Shown one piece after another: positions 36,594-45,233 of a stretch of 64,000 nucleotides of DNA (the stretch's first letter is position 1; each line of letters opens with the position of its first letter). The translations under genes were made by a program, and so were the position numbers. Location: positions 57,868 to 121,867 of the forward strand of contig CAJOFY010000003.1 of NCBI GenBank assembly GCA_905233945.1, given 5' to 3'. This DNA comes from an uncultured bacterium. GTDB taxonomy: Bacteria; UBP6; UBA1177. The notes under the pieces were generated by a model. It saw only the letters and a program-made list of their open reading frames with translations, searched no databases and was not told the DNA's origin.

Positions 36594-37762
36594 TGAAAGT
36601 TGTTTCGATTACGACCGCGTTTCCCAGAAACGAAAACGATGTTCTCATTCCGTGGATCATAAAACTCATAAATTTGCTGAAAGATAAAAATGTAGAAACA
36701 GAAATTTTTACCTCGTCATACTGCGGAAGAAAAAACGAAATCAGCAATAATATCCATGTGTTCCGTTTCCGTTATTTTTTAAAAAAATGGGAAAAGCTAA
36801 GCCATGACATGTCTGTTCCCGAAAAGCTGAAAAGCAATAAACTCTATTTTTTTGTTCTGCCGTTTTTCATGATTTTCGGAATGATTTCAGCCAGAAAATT
36901 CGCAAAAAACAACGATTTTGACCTGATTCATGTCCATTTTCCGTTTCCTCTCGCCCTTTTCGGCATTGCAATGAAACGCGTTTCAAAAAAACCGCTTATT
37001 ATGACCTGTCACGGAAGCGAAGTGAACATGGCTAAAAAGAATCCTGTTTTCCGCAGAATTTTCAAATGGATGCTGGGGTTTGCCGATTTTGTCACGGTTA
37101 ATTCGACTTTCATGAAAAACGAAGTCGAAAAAATAACCTTAGACAAAAATATCGAAATAATTCCTATGGGTTCAGGTATCGGCGAAATTTCTGAAAAATC
37201 AGTAAAAAAAGAGCGGAAAACAAAAACAAACCTTCTTTTTGTCGGACGTTTGATCGAAGTGAAAGGAACAAAGTATCTTATCGAAGCGGTAAAGCTGCTG
37301 GAAGCAGAAAAATTCGAACTCCACATCGCGGGAGACGGCTCCGAAAGAGAAAATCTGGAAAAAATTGCTCCCCCAAACGTGATTTTTCACGGTTATCAGA
37401 CTGGGAAAAATCTTGAAGAACTTTATCGGAATGCCGATATTTTCATTCTTCCTTCAATTGTGGACGATGCCGGATACACTGAAGGTCTGGGAACTGTTCT
37501 CCTCGAAGCTGCGGATTTTTCCATTCCTTTGATCGGGACAAATGTCGGCGGAATTCCCGATATAATCAAGGACGGCGAAACCGGGATTTTAGTTCCGCAG
37601 AAAGATCCTGAAGCTATAAGCGAGGCGGTAAAAAGGCTTGTTGAAAATTCTCAGCTTTGTGAAAATCTTGTTGAAAATGCCAGAAAGCATCTGGAAAAAT
37701 CATTTTCGTGGGAATCTATCACGGAAAAATTTTTCGAAATTTATGTTTCTTTGACAAAATAA
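36593..37762 (+). CDS. Family 4 glycosyltransferase
   Basis: The 389-residue GT-B enzyme has DLIHVHFPFPLALFG and MTCHGSEVN in its N-terminal domain, LLFVGRLIEVKGTKYLIEAV at the hinge and AGYTEGLGTVLLEAADFSIPLIGTN-type residues holding the conserved E-x7-E (EGLGTVLLEA) near residue 300. ATG 36593 is used rather than 36512 because the upstream part overlaps the GT2 gene and lacks homology. It would add a hexose in lipid-linked glycan synthesis. Confidence 0.92.
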   Translation: MKVVSITTAFPRNENDVLIPWIIKLINLLKDKNVETEIFTSSYCGRKNEISNNIHVFRFRYFLKKWEKLSHDMSVPEKLKSNKLYFFVLPFFMIFGMISARKFAKNNDFDLIHVHFPFPLALFGIAMKRVSKKPLIMTCHGSEVNMAKKNPVFRRIFKWMLGFADFVTVNSTFMKNEVEKITLDKNIEIIPMGSGIGEISEKSVKKERKTKTNLLFVGRLIEVKGTKYLIEAVKLLEAEKFELHIAGDGSERENLEKIAPPNVIFHGYQTGKNLEELYRNADIFILPSIVDDAGYTEGLGTVLLEAADFSIPLIGTNVGGIPDIIKDGETGILVPQKDPEAISEAVKRLVENSQLCENLVENARKHLEKSFSWESITEKFFEIYVSLTK

Positions 37763-37878
37763 AAAAAATGCGGAATCCCACACATGGATTTTCCTGCGAA
37801 ACAAGAAACAATATTTAATTTTATTGATGTTTTTTTAATATATGGTAAAACTCTCCGTTTTTTGGAAAAGGAGTGCTG

Positions 37879-39621
37879 ATGAAAATAGAGCTTACCGTTC
37901 CGATTCTTCTTGATATGCTTGAAGAATATTCGGTGATAGACAAAAACCTGAAAGAGCTGATAGTTGCGCGGCGCGATTATTATGAATCAATGTTTCAGGG
38001 GAAATTCCGCCGGGAACCTTTCGTGACGGAACTAGTCTCTTTTGCCTGCGAAAACGAAGGGGTGAAATGTGACGAAGAACAGATTCTGAAGCTGATTGCT
38101 GCACGCAGCGGCTGCGAATATGTAGTTATAGATCCGCTTAAAATTGATTCCCAGCTTGCTGTCAAAACAATAAGCGCGAAATACGGCAGACTCAACCGCC
38201 TGATTCCGCTTTACAAAGAGGGTGACGCTATTGTTGTCGCGATGGCCGATCCGTTCAGGATGGATGTCATTGACCAGCTTTCGACAAGCAGCGGCTGCGA
38301 AATAATTCCTGTTGTCTCTTCGGCAAAAGAAATTGAAAAAACTCTTGACGACCTTTTCGGTTTCAAAAAGTCGATAAAGGCTGCGGCTGACGATAACGCA
38401 AAAGAAAACTTCAATAATCTTGAGAACTTAACTGGTCTCGGTCAGGCAAAGAATATGGACGACAAGCACATCATAAATGCTGTCGACTATATGCTGAAAT
38501 ACGCAATTGAGCAGGAGGCTAGCGACATCCACATAGAGCCGAAACCGACCGAAACCCTCATCCGTTTCAGGCTTGACGGCATTCTCCACACGATTTATTC
38601 GTTTCCGGCGGAAGCCCATCTTCCGTTTCTGAGCCGTCTTAAAATGCTTGCAAAAATGGATATTGCCGAAAAAAGAAGACCTCAGGACGGGCGGATCAAG
38701 GTTCTTACCGAAACGGGCCAGACTGTCGAGCTCCGTGCCAGCACTATTCCCGTAGTCAGCGGCGAAAAGATGGTTCTAAGAATTTTGGAATCCGGGAATT
38801 TCATCAAAGATATCAGCAATATAGGTTTTACTGACGAGCAGAAGAAATCGTTCGAGGAAGCGATGAAAAAATCCTACGGAATGGTGCTTGTCACAGGACC
38901 TACTGGAAGCGGTAAGTCGACGACGCTCTACTCGACTTTGAAAACAATGGCTTCTCCCGATATCAACATAATTTCGGTCGAAGACCCGATAGAAATTGTG
39001 ATTGACGAAATCAACCAGATGGGCGTCAACGTCAAGGCGGGAATCACGTTCTCAAGCGCGCTGCGCCATATTCTGAGACAGGACCCTGACATCGTAATGA
39101 TAGGCGAAATCCGTGACAAGGAAACCGCTGCAAATGCAGTTCAGGCCGCATTGACAGGACACCTGGTACTTTCGACGCTTCACACTAACGACACAGCGAC
39201 AGCAGTTGAAAGACTCGGCGATTTAGGGGTTGAGCCTTTCCTGATTGCAAGCGTTCTCAACGCCGTAGTCGCGCAGAGACTTGTAAGAAAAGTCTGTCCG
39301 CACTGCGCCTTCACACGTGAAATGACCGAAGAAGAGAAAATCACGCTTCACCTTCCGCTTGAACACACCTACAAAATCCGCGATTCGGAAGGCTGCGTGA
39401 AATGCCGTTTCACGGGATACAAAGGAAGAACCGCCATTGTCGAATACATGCCGGTAACGGCAAAAATGCGTTCGCTCATTTCGAGCGGTGCGACAACCGA
39501 AGAAATCCGCAACAATGCGGTTATGGACGGAATGATGACTTTGAAGGAAGCGGCAATCCGTAAACTTGCCGACGGAGTCACGACTTTCGCCGAAATAGTA
39601 AAAGCGCTTTATTATGATTGA
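37879..39621 (+). CDS. pilB: Type IV pilus assembly / type II secretion ATPase PilB/GspE
   Basis: The 580-residue protein has an N-terminal MshEN-like domain, the arginine-rich region DIHIEP and RFRLDGILHTIY, Walker A TGPTGSGKST near residue 340, Walker B IVMIGEIRDKETA, and a C-terminal zinc site (CPHC and CVKC). It powers extension of type IV pili or pseudopilus assembly. AAAAGGAG upstream of ATG 37879 decides the start. No other pilus gene is nearby. Together with a FrzS-like protein it suggests pilus-driven surface movement, though GspE cannot be excluded. Confidence 0.9.
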   Translation: MKIELTVPILLDMLEEYSVIDKNLKELIVARRDYYESMFQGKFRREPFVTELVSFACENEGVKCDEEQILKLIAARSGCEYVVIDPLKIDSQLAVKTISAKYGRLNRLIPLYKEGDAIVVAMADPFRMDVIDQLSTSSGCEIIPVVSSAKEIEKTLDDLFGFKKSIKAAADDNAKENFNNLENLTGLGQAKNMDDKHIINAVDYMLKYAIEQEASDIHIEPKPTETLIRFRLDGILHTIYSFPAEAHLPFLSRLKMLAKMDIAEKRRPQDGRIKVLTETGQTVELRASTIPVVSGEKMVLRILESGNFIKDISNIGFTDEQKKSFEEAMKKSYGMVLVTGPTGSGKSTTLYSTLKTMASPDINIISVEDPIEIVIDEINQMGVNVKAGITFSSALRHILRQDPDIVMIGEIRDKETAANAVQAALTGHLVLSTLHTNDTATAVERLGDLGVEPFLIASVLNAVVAQRLVRKVCPHCAFTREMTEEEKITLHLPLEHTYKIRDSEGCVKCRFTGYKGRTAIVEYMPVTAKMRSLISSGATTEEIRNNAVMDGMMTLKEAAIRKLADGVTTFAEIVKALYYD

Positions 39622-39630
39622 GGTGATAAA

Positions 39631-40845
39631 ATGGAAAAAACTCTTAAAATCTGCACATTTGCGGTTTTGCTTGCCGTATTTGCGCTGGTTTCGTGCAGTA
39701 ACAGCATCGAAGGTTTTGAGAAGAGCGACAATATGCTTTCGCTTACAACTTTCAACGCGAAAATGACCGACGACCTGGGATTTAAAGTCAAAAGATTCAA
39801 AAAAATGAAGACTGTTTTAGCCGAAAACAACAGTGAAATTCTCTGCATTCAGGATCTTTACGGCAATAAAGTGCTTGATGAAGTCCGGAATATGCTGAAA
39901 AATACCTACGGCTACGACTACGCACTTTACGCAAAGACGACAAACGAGGATGAAAATCTTGAATTTACAGAGGCCCAGACAATTCCGGCATCGTGCACGA
40001 TGGAAGATCTTTCGCCAATAATTTCATGCGTTATGACGAACTGCTCCGATTACGACGCGACCTGCATTGTGCAGAACTGCTGGCAGTCGTTCCTTGAACT
40101 TTCGGGAGAGTGCCGGAACTGCATGCTGGGGAACGGAGTTGAAGCTATTGCGAACGGCAATTATCAGGAGATCCTTGAAACATGCCTGCAGGATACAAGA
40201 ATCCCGGCAAAAAAACTTGAATATGAATTTAACGGAAACAGCGGGGTCCTTCTTGCCTCAAAACTTCCTATGTCAAACAAACAGCCTGTAAAATTAAGAT
40301 CTTACGGCAGACTGCGCACTGCTGTTGCGGCAAATGTAGAGAAAGACGGAATAGGCAAAATACAGATTGTCTGCACAGGTCTTTCGCCTTTGAGCGAAAC
40401 TGAATACGACGGTTTCGGTGAAAGCTGGGAAGACGAACAGATGACTCAGATTGAACAGATTCTTGCGATTCCGGTTGATGATGATGTGGTCCAGCGCGTC
40501 ATTCTTGGTGATTTTAACGGAAATATTTCGGCCGGAAGTATGCGCGAAAGCAATCCCGGCCCTGTCGCTTTTCTCGAGGACCAGGGCTGGTACGATCCGT
40601 ATTTTGATGTCGATTCTAAAGAAGAACCGGACTGCACGCTCTGCCCTGAAAATCCGTTTGTTCCGGATGAAGCGGCGGAATCAGTTCCCGACCACATCTT
40701 CTTCATGGAAAGAAAAGGCTACGAATTTTCGTCAAGCCGCATATTCCTCAACGAATTCACCGAATTCAACACGGAAAAACAGACAAAAACCAGATATTCC
40801 GTTTCCGACCACTACGGCATAACCGCCACAATGACCGTGGAATAA
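39631..40845 (+). CDS. Lipoprotein of the endonuclease/exonuclease/phosphatase family, Cys-rich insert
   Basis: The 404-residue protein has a lipobox (FALVSCSN). An EEP fold follows: LSLTTFNAKM (metal-binding N), ILCIQDLYG, VILGDFNGN and SDHYGITA. The second motif reads Q-D where most family members have Q-E. Between residues 120 and 190 lies an insert with eight cysteines (C-x8-C..NC..C..C..C..C). The protein is probably anchored in the outer membrane and may degrade nucleic acid, sphingolipid-like phosphodiesters or other substrates. It follows pilB by 9 bp and may be cotranscribed. Confidence 0.82.
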   Translation: MEKTLKICTFAVLLAVFALVSCSNSIEGFEKSDNMLSLTTFNAKMTDDLGFKVKRFKKMKTVLAENNSEILCIQDLYGNKVLDEVRNMLKNTYGYDYALYAKTTNEDENLEFTEAQTIPASCTMEDLSPIISCVMTNCSDYDATCIVQNCWQSFLELSGECRNCMLGNGVEAIANGNYQEILETCLQDTRIPAKKLEYEFNGNSGVLLASKLPMSNKQPVKLRSYGRLRTAVAANVEKDGIGKIQIVCTGLSPLSETEYDGFGESWEDEQMTQIEQILAIPVDDDVVQRVILGDFNGNISAGSMRESNPGPVAFLEDQGWYDPYFDVDSKEEPDCTLCPENPFVPDEAAESVPDHIFFMERKGYEFSSSRIFLNEFTEFNTEKQTKTRYSVSDHYGITATMTVE

Positions 40846-40946
40846 TCCGCGATCCCCATCCTTTTTGACTTAAATTTGACAATTTTGGTATATCGGTTAA
40901 AAACAGCGCGTCGTTTTTTGAGTATTATGAAATTTGGGGGATACAA

Positions 40947-41195
40947 ATGGAAAGAAACGAAGTTCTGGAAAAGGTTATAAAACTGACCAAAGAGAAACTT
41001 GTTGTAAAAAAGAATATCGAAGTAACTGAAAACACATCGTTCCAGGATGACCTTAATGCCGATTCGATCGACATCACTGATTTTGTAATGGAGCTTGAAA
41101 GTGTTTTTGAAATAAAAATTTCCGACAAAGATATTGAAAATATAAAGACTGTGCGCGACGCCGTTGACCTTATCTACGAGAAAAAATCGAAATAA
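40947..41195 (+). CDS. acpP: Acyl carrier protein
   Basis: This 82-residue acidic helical protein has DDLNADSIDITDFVMELE, with Ser40 as the phosphopantetheine attachment site. The motif is DSID in place of the common DSLD, so it could be a specialised carrier rather than the general fatty acid ACP. GGGGG lies upstream of ATG 40947. No fab genes are adjacent; gmk follows after 58 bp with its own -10 box. The upstream 100 bp contain TTGACT and TATATC boxes 18 bp apart (40865-40894). Confidence 0.88.
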   Translation: MERNEVLEKVIKLTKEKLVVKKNIEVTENTSFQDDLNADSIDITDFVMELESVFEIKISDKDIENIKTVRDAVDLIYEKKSK

Positions 41196-41235
41196 TTTTT
41201 TCACTCACATTTCTTTAAATTAAATAAAAATCTTA

Positions 41236-41249
41236 TATAATGCCGCCGG
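41236..41249 (+). promoter_or_regulatory. -10 region of gmk with CGCCGG discriminator
   Basis: TATAAT (41236-41241) is followed by GC and CGCCGG (41244-41249) and the gmk ATG begins at 41254, leaving only a few bases of leader. No clear -35 box is seen at the right distance. Confidence 0.5.
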
Positions 41250-41253
41250 TTTT

Positions 41254-41904
41254 ATGAAAATTGACGCGGAGTTTGCTTTGAACGACTCAAATTATCTCAA
41301 CCACGGCAGAATTTTCGTTATTTCGGCTCCTTCGGGCGCAGGAAAAACAACTTTGGTCGGATTGCTGAAAGAACGCTTTCCTCTTCTCGCGGAATCAATT
41401 TCATGCACGACAAGAAAGCCGCGCGGACATGAAGTTAATGGCACCGACTACTTTTTTCTCACAAAAGACGAGTTTTTCGCAAAAAGAGACGCCGGGCTTT
41501 TCGCCGAATGGGCTGAAGTCCACGGAAACTTTTACGGAACACCTCTCGACTTCCTGCAGAAACAGCTTGATGCAGGCAGGGATGTTATCTGCGACATCGA
41601 TTACCAGGGAGCGATAAATATCAAAAAAGCCTTTCCGGATGAGGCTGTTCTCATTCTCGTGCTTCCGCCTTCGATGGAAGAACTCGAATCGCGCCTCCGT
41701 CTGAGAGCGACCGATGATCCCGAAGTGATAAAAACGCGGCTTCACAACGCGAAAAACGAAATTCAGCACTATACTTATTTTGATTTTGTGGTTGTGAACA
41801 ACGATCTCGATACTGCGGCAGGACAGCTTTCCGCCATAATTTCAGCATACACCGACTCCTCGATTTTCCACAATTCGGAAACCATAAAGAAACTTACGGA
41901 GTAA
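41254..41904 (+). CDS. gmk: Guanylate kinase
   Basis: The 216-residue enzyme phosphorylates GMP to GDP with ATP. It has the P-loop APSGAGKTTL, SCTTRKPRGHEVNGTDYFF (GMP-binding), FAEWAEVHGNFYGTP and DIDYQGA, all in family order, with about 15 extra residues at the N-terminus. The leader is very short. The relA/spoT gene follows after 1 bp. A gmk-relA/spoT arrangement is common (gmk-rpoZ-spoT in E. coli), here without rpoZ between. Confidence 0.97.
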   Translation: MKIDAEFALNDSNYLNHGRIFVISAPSGAGKTTLVGLLKERFPLLAESISCTTRKPRGHEVNGTDYFFLTKDEFFAKRDAGLFAEWAEVHGNFYGTPLDFLQKQLDAGRDVICDIDYQGAINIKKAFPDEAVLILVLPPSMEELESRLRLRATDDPEVIKTRLHNAKNEIQHYTYFDFVVVNNDLDTAAGQLSAIISAYTDSSIFHNSETIKKLTE

Positions 41905-41905
41905 A

Positions 41906-44224
41906 ATGGATAAAAAGACCCTGCTTTCTATTCTAAAAAGCGAACCCTACATCAATATTCCGAAAGTTGTCAGGCCCGATTCGATAATCCGGGAAGTCGA
42001 AAAGCACTCTGGAATAAGCGATCCCGACGAACTTGCCGCGATCACAGGAAGGATCCACCAGGCGATCGCAATGGCCTCCGCAGCACACAGCGGAATCGTG
42101 AGAAAAAGCGGTGAGCCTTACATCTTCCACCCGTACACCGTCGCATACCTGCTGGCTGTGAGCGGAATGGATGACGACTGCGTTATCGCCGGGCTTCTCC
42201 ACGACACGGTCGAAGACACGACGATGACAGTTGAAGAAATCGAGAACGCTTTCGGAAAGAATGTCGCAAACCTTGTCGACGGCGTCACGAAACTCACCGA
42301 AATCAGGGAAAAAATCGAAAACGAGGAGATCTGCCGCAAACTTTCCCGCGAGGAAAAGCAGGCGACCGCGATAAAAAAACTTCTCACTTTCGCGCAGAAC
42401 GATTCACGAATAATCATAATCAAGCTTTTCGACCGTCTGCACAACATGATGACGCTTGATGCGATGATCCCCGAAAAGCAGAAACGGATCGCGCTTGAAA
42501 CTCTCAACCTCTACGTTCCGCTTGCCCACAGACTCGGCATCTACTGGCTGAAAGAGGCTTTGGAATCGCTTTCATTCTACTTCGGATTTCCCGAAGAATG
42601 GGCGCAGATCGACCGCAGCGTAAACGAAACTTACCCGAATCTGGCGGCGACCGCGGAATCGCTCGACGAGAAGACGAAAAACGTTTTCAAGGACTTCGCA
42701 CCCTTCATGGCGAAGAAAATTTCGCGCGTTTACTGCAAAACGAAGTCTTACTACTACATCTACAACAAAACTTTGAAGAAAAGCCTCGAAGTCGGCGACC
42801 TCAAAAACATCCTTTCGGTCAGGATCGTCCTCAAAACCGACGATGTTTTCGACTGCTACACAGTCCTCGGGATGCTCCATCTTTTCCCGGGATTTTCACT
42901 TGTCCAGCGCTATCTCAAGGACTACATCTCGACTCCGAAAGTGAACGGATACCAGTCGCTCCACACGCTGATAAGGTTCAAAGAATACTTCGTCGAGTTC
43001 CAGATCTGCACAGAACAGATGGAGAGAGTCGCGCAGGAAGGACAGCTTTCAAAATGGAAAATCAAGGACGATCCGGCATACAAGGACACGCTTGCGGAGT
43101 GGCTCAAAACGATATTCAGCGAGCTTATCGACTCGTCATCAAAGCCCGAAGCTTTCGTCAGCGACATCGAAAACCTTCTTCCGCTTGACAAAATGATAGT
43201 TTTCACTCCGAACGGCGAAGAGATTCCGCTTCCCGAAGGTGCGACTCTGCTTGATTTTGCCTACGCGATCCACAGTGATCTCGGTGAAAGGTGCATCGGC
43301 GGAACAGTCAACGGAAAGCGCGCGACGATAAGCCAGGTTCTGCAGAACAAGGACGAAGTGAAGGTCGAAACCGCGGAAAACCAGAATCCGCGCGAGGACT
43401 GGCTCGATTTCGTAAAAACCCAGCGTGCGAAACAGTTCATCAAAAAATACATCCAGAAAGAGCAGGACAAAATCCTCGAAAACAAAGGTCGCGAGATTTT
43501 GAAACCGCTCTTCGTATCGCAGGAAAGAGGCGAATTTTTCGACACACTCGGCAAACAGCGCGCTTTCACAAGTTTCGCGAAAAAATATTCTCTGCCCAAA
43601 CAGAACACTTTAAGCGCGTTTTTCATCAAAATTGCTTCGGGCGAACTTAAACTTGCATCGGTAATCGAAGCCTTTTTCTCATCTGACGAAATTTCACGTC
43701 TCATAAACGCATTCCCGCGCAGGGTCGCACCTCTTTTCGTGCTTCAGGACGAGCGTGCTGCAGATCTTTCGCCGATATTCATCAAAGGGATTGGCATGAT
43801 AAGCGACTACAAAATCGCTCGCTGCTGCCAGCCGGTCGAAGGAGACTGCGTCGTCGCTTCGGTCTCGTCTGATGAAGGCTACATTCTCCACAAGCAGAAA
43901 TGTCCGAAAATTTCAAGGATCGATGCGGAACATCTGGAAGAAAACGTCTATTGGTTCGAGTATCCGAAATATGAAATTTCTTTCATCATCAGCCTGCAGA
44001 ACAGGAAAGGGGCGCTCATGGAGCTTGCGAACGAACTCAACGACAAGAATTTCAACATTTCGAGCCTTCATCTTAATGCCGACGACGCCGATGAATACTC
44101 CGGCAAGGTCTATGTCACGGTCCAGGGCTCCGACATCCAGGCTGTAGAAAATCTCAGGGAATCACTGAAAGACAAGGAAGTTATTATAGATTTCAAAATC
44201 AACAACATTCATTACAGAGGTTAA
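41906..44224 (+). CDS. spoT: RelA/SpoT-family (p)ppGpp hydrolase with degenerate synthetase domain
   Basis: The 772-residue protein has an HD hydrolase domain (H75, H99-D100, E103-D104, and DRLHN near 176-180, all intact), a synthetase domain, TGS (FTPNGEEIPLPEGATLLDFAYAIH) and C-terminal ACT. In the synthetase domain, the catalytic Asp of the DLLAIRV-type motif is Asn301 (LKNILSVRIVL), the R-x-K substrate site reads CKTK (277-280), and the HW pair is SKW. The glutamate of E-x-QI-x-T (364) remains. It probably degrades (p)ppGpp and may have lost synthesis. It lies between gmk and dapA with gaps of 1 bp each. Confidence 0.92.
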   Translation: MDKKTLLSILKSEPYINIPKVVRPDSIIREVEKHSGISDPDELAAITGRIHQAIAMASAAHSGIVRKSGEPYIFHPYTVAYLLAVSGMDDDCVIAGLLHDTVEDTTMTVEEIENAFGKNVANLVDGVTKLTEIREKIENEEICRKLSREEKQATAIKKLLTFAQNDSRIIIIKLFDRLHNMMTLDAMIPEKQKRIALETLNLYVPLAHRLGIYWLKEALESLSFYFGFPEEWAQIDRSVNETYPNLAATAESLDEKTKNVFKDFAPFMAKKISRVYCKTKSYYYIYNKTLKKSLEVGDLKNILSVRIVLKTDDVFDCYTVLGMLHLFPGFSLVQRYLKDYISTPKVNGYQSLHTLIRFKEYFVEFQICTEQMERVAQEGQLSKWKIKDDPAYKDTLAEWLKTIFSELIDSSSKPEAFVSDIENLLPLDKMIVFTPNGEEIPLPEGATLLDFAYAIHSDLGERCIGGTVNGKRATISQVLQNKDEVKVETAENQNPREDWLDFVKTQRAKQFIKKYIQKEQDKILENKGREILKPLFVSQERGEFFDTLGKQRAFTSFAKKYSLPKQNTLSAFFIKIASGELKLASVIEAFFSSDEISRLINAFPRRVAPLFVLQDERAADLSPIFIKGIGMISDYKIARCCQPVEGDCVVASVSSDEGYILHKQKCPKISRIDAEHLEENVYWFEYPKYEISFIISLQNRKGALMELANELNDKNFNISSLHLNADDADEYSGKVYVTVQGSDIQAVENLRESLKDKEVIIDFKINNIHYRG

Positions 44225-44225
44225 A

Positions 44226-45098
44226 ATGAAAGGTGTTTACACGGCGATAGTCACCCCTTTCAAAAAGTCGGGTGAAATCGATTTCAATGCATTCGGAAAA
44301 CTGCTTGACGAGCAGGTCGAAGCCAAGGTTTCAGGCGTTGTCGTAGCAGGAACGACAGGCGAAGGGGCAACTTTGAGCCTTGCAGAAAAAGAGGAACTTT
44401 TCTGCTTCACGAAGGAAAAATGCCCGAAACTCGACCTTGTTGCGGGAACTGGAACAAACAATACGGCAGACAGCGTAAAACAGACGGAAGCCGCTCTCAA
44501 AGCAGGGATCGACAAAGTCCTCATTGTCACTCCATACTACAACAAACCCACTCCGAAAGGGCTTTTCGCGCACTACAGTTCCATTGCGAAAACCGGCGCA
44601 AAAATTGTCCTTTACAACGTTCCGGGAAGGACCGGTCTCAACATTGCTCCGGCTGCACTCAAACTGGTTTCTAAAATCAAAAAAGTCGTCGCGGTAAAAG
44701 AGGCAACAGGCGATCTCGGAAGACTTGCGGACTATCTCGACAGCGTAGGAACAGAGCGTTTTGACTTCCTTTCCGGTGATGATTTCACGGTCGTTCCCTT
44801 CATTTCGATGGGCGGAAAAGGAGTCATCAGCGTTCTTTCAAACATCTACCCCGAAATCTGCGTAAAAATGGTTGACGCCGCGCTTAAAGGCGACTTTGCA
44901 ACAGCGGCAAAAATCCAGCTTGCGACAAACAAAATCAACCACGCGATGTTCATGGAATCAAATCCGATCCCTGTAAAAACGGCTCTCGCGATGAAGAAAA
45001 AATGCACAGATAAGTTCCGCGAGCCGCTTGCGAACATGGAAGAAGCAAACATCGAAAAACTTGCGGAAATAATCAAGGATTTCGAAAAAACTCTTTAA
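44226..45098 (+). CDS. dapA: 4-hydroxy-tetrahydrodipicolinate synthase
   Basis: The 290-residue protein condenses pyruvate and aspartate semialdehyde in lysine and diaminopimelate synthesis. It shows AIVTPFKKSGEIDF, VAGTTGEGATLS, TPYYNKPTPKGLFAHY, LYNVPGRTG and VAVKEATGDLGR, the last with the Schiff-base lysine. The length is normal. It follows relA/spoT by 1 bp, so it is coexpressed with gmk and spoT. Confidence 0.97.
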   Translation: MKGVYTAIVTPFKKSGEIDFNAFGKLLDEQVEAKVSGVVVAGTTGEGATLSLAEKEELFCFTKEKCPKLDLVAGTGTNNTADSVKQTEAALKAGIDKVLIVTPYYNKPTPKGLFAHYSSIAKTGAKIVLYNVPGRTGLNIAPAALKLVSKIKKVVAVKEATGDLGRLADYLDSVGTERFDFLSGDDFTVVPFISMGGKGVISVLSNIYPEICVKMVDAALKGDFATAAKIQLATNKINHAMFMESNPIPVKTALAMKKKCTDKFREPLANMEEANIEKLAEIIKDFEKTL

Positions 45099-45233
45099 TA
45101 GAAATTTTTCAAATTATGGATTGAAAATATAAACGGATCTTTTTCACAATATTTCAAATAATTTTGCAAAAAATTGATAAATTCGCATTCTTATGATAAT
45201 TAAATTTGTAAAATTTGTTTGTTAGATAAAAAC

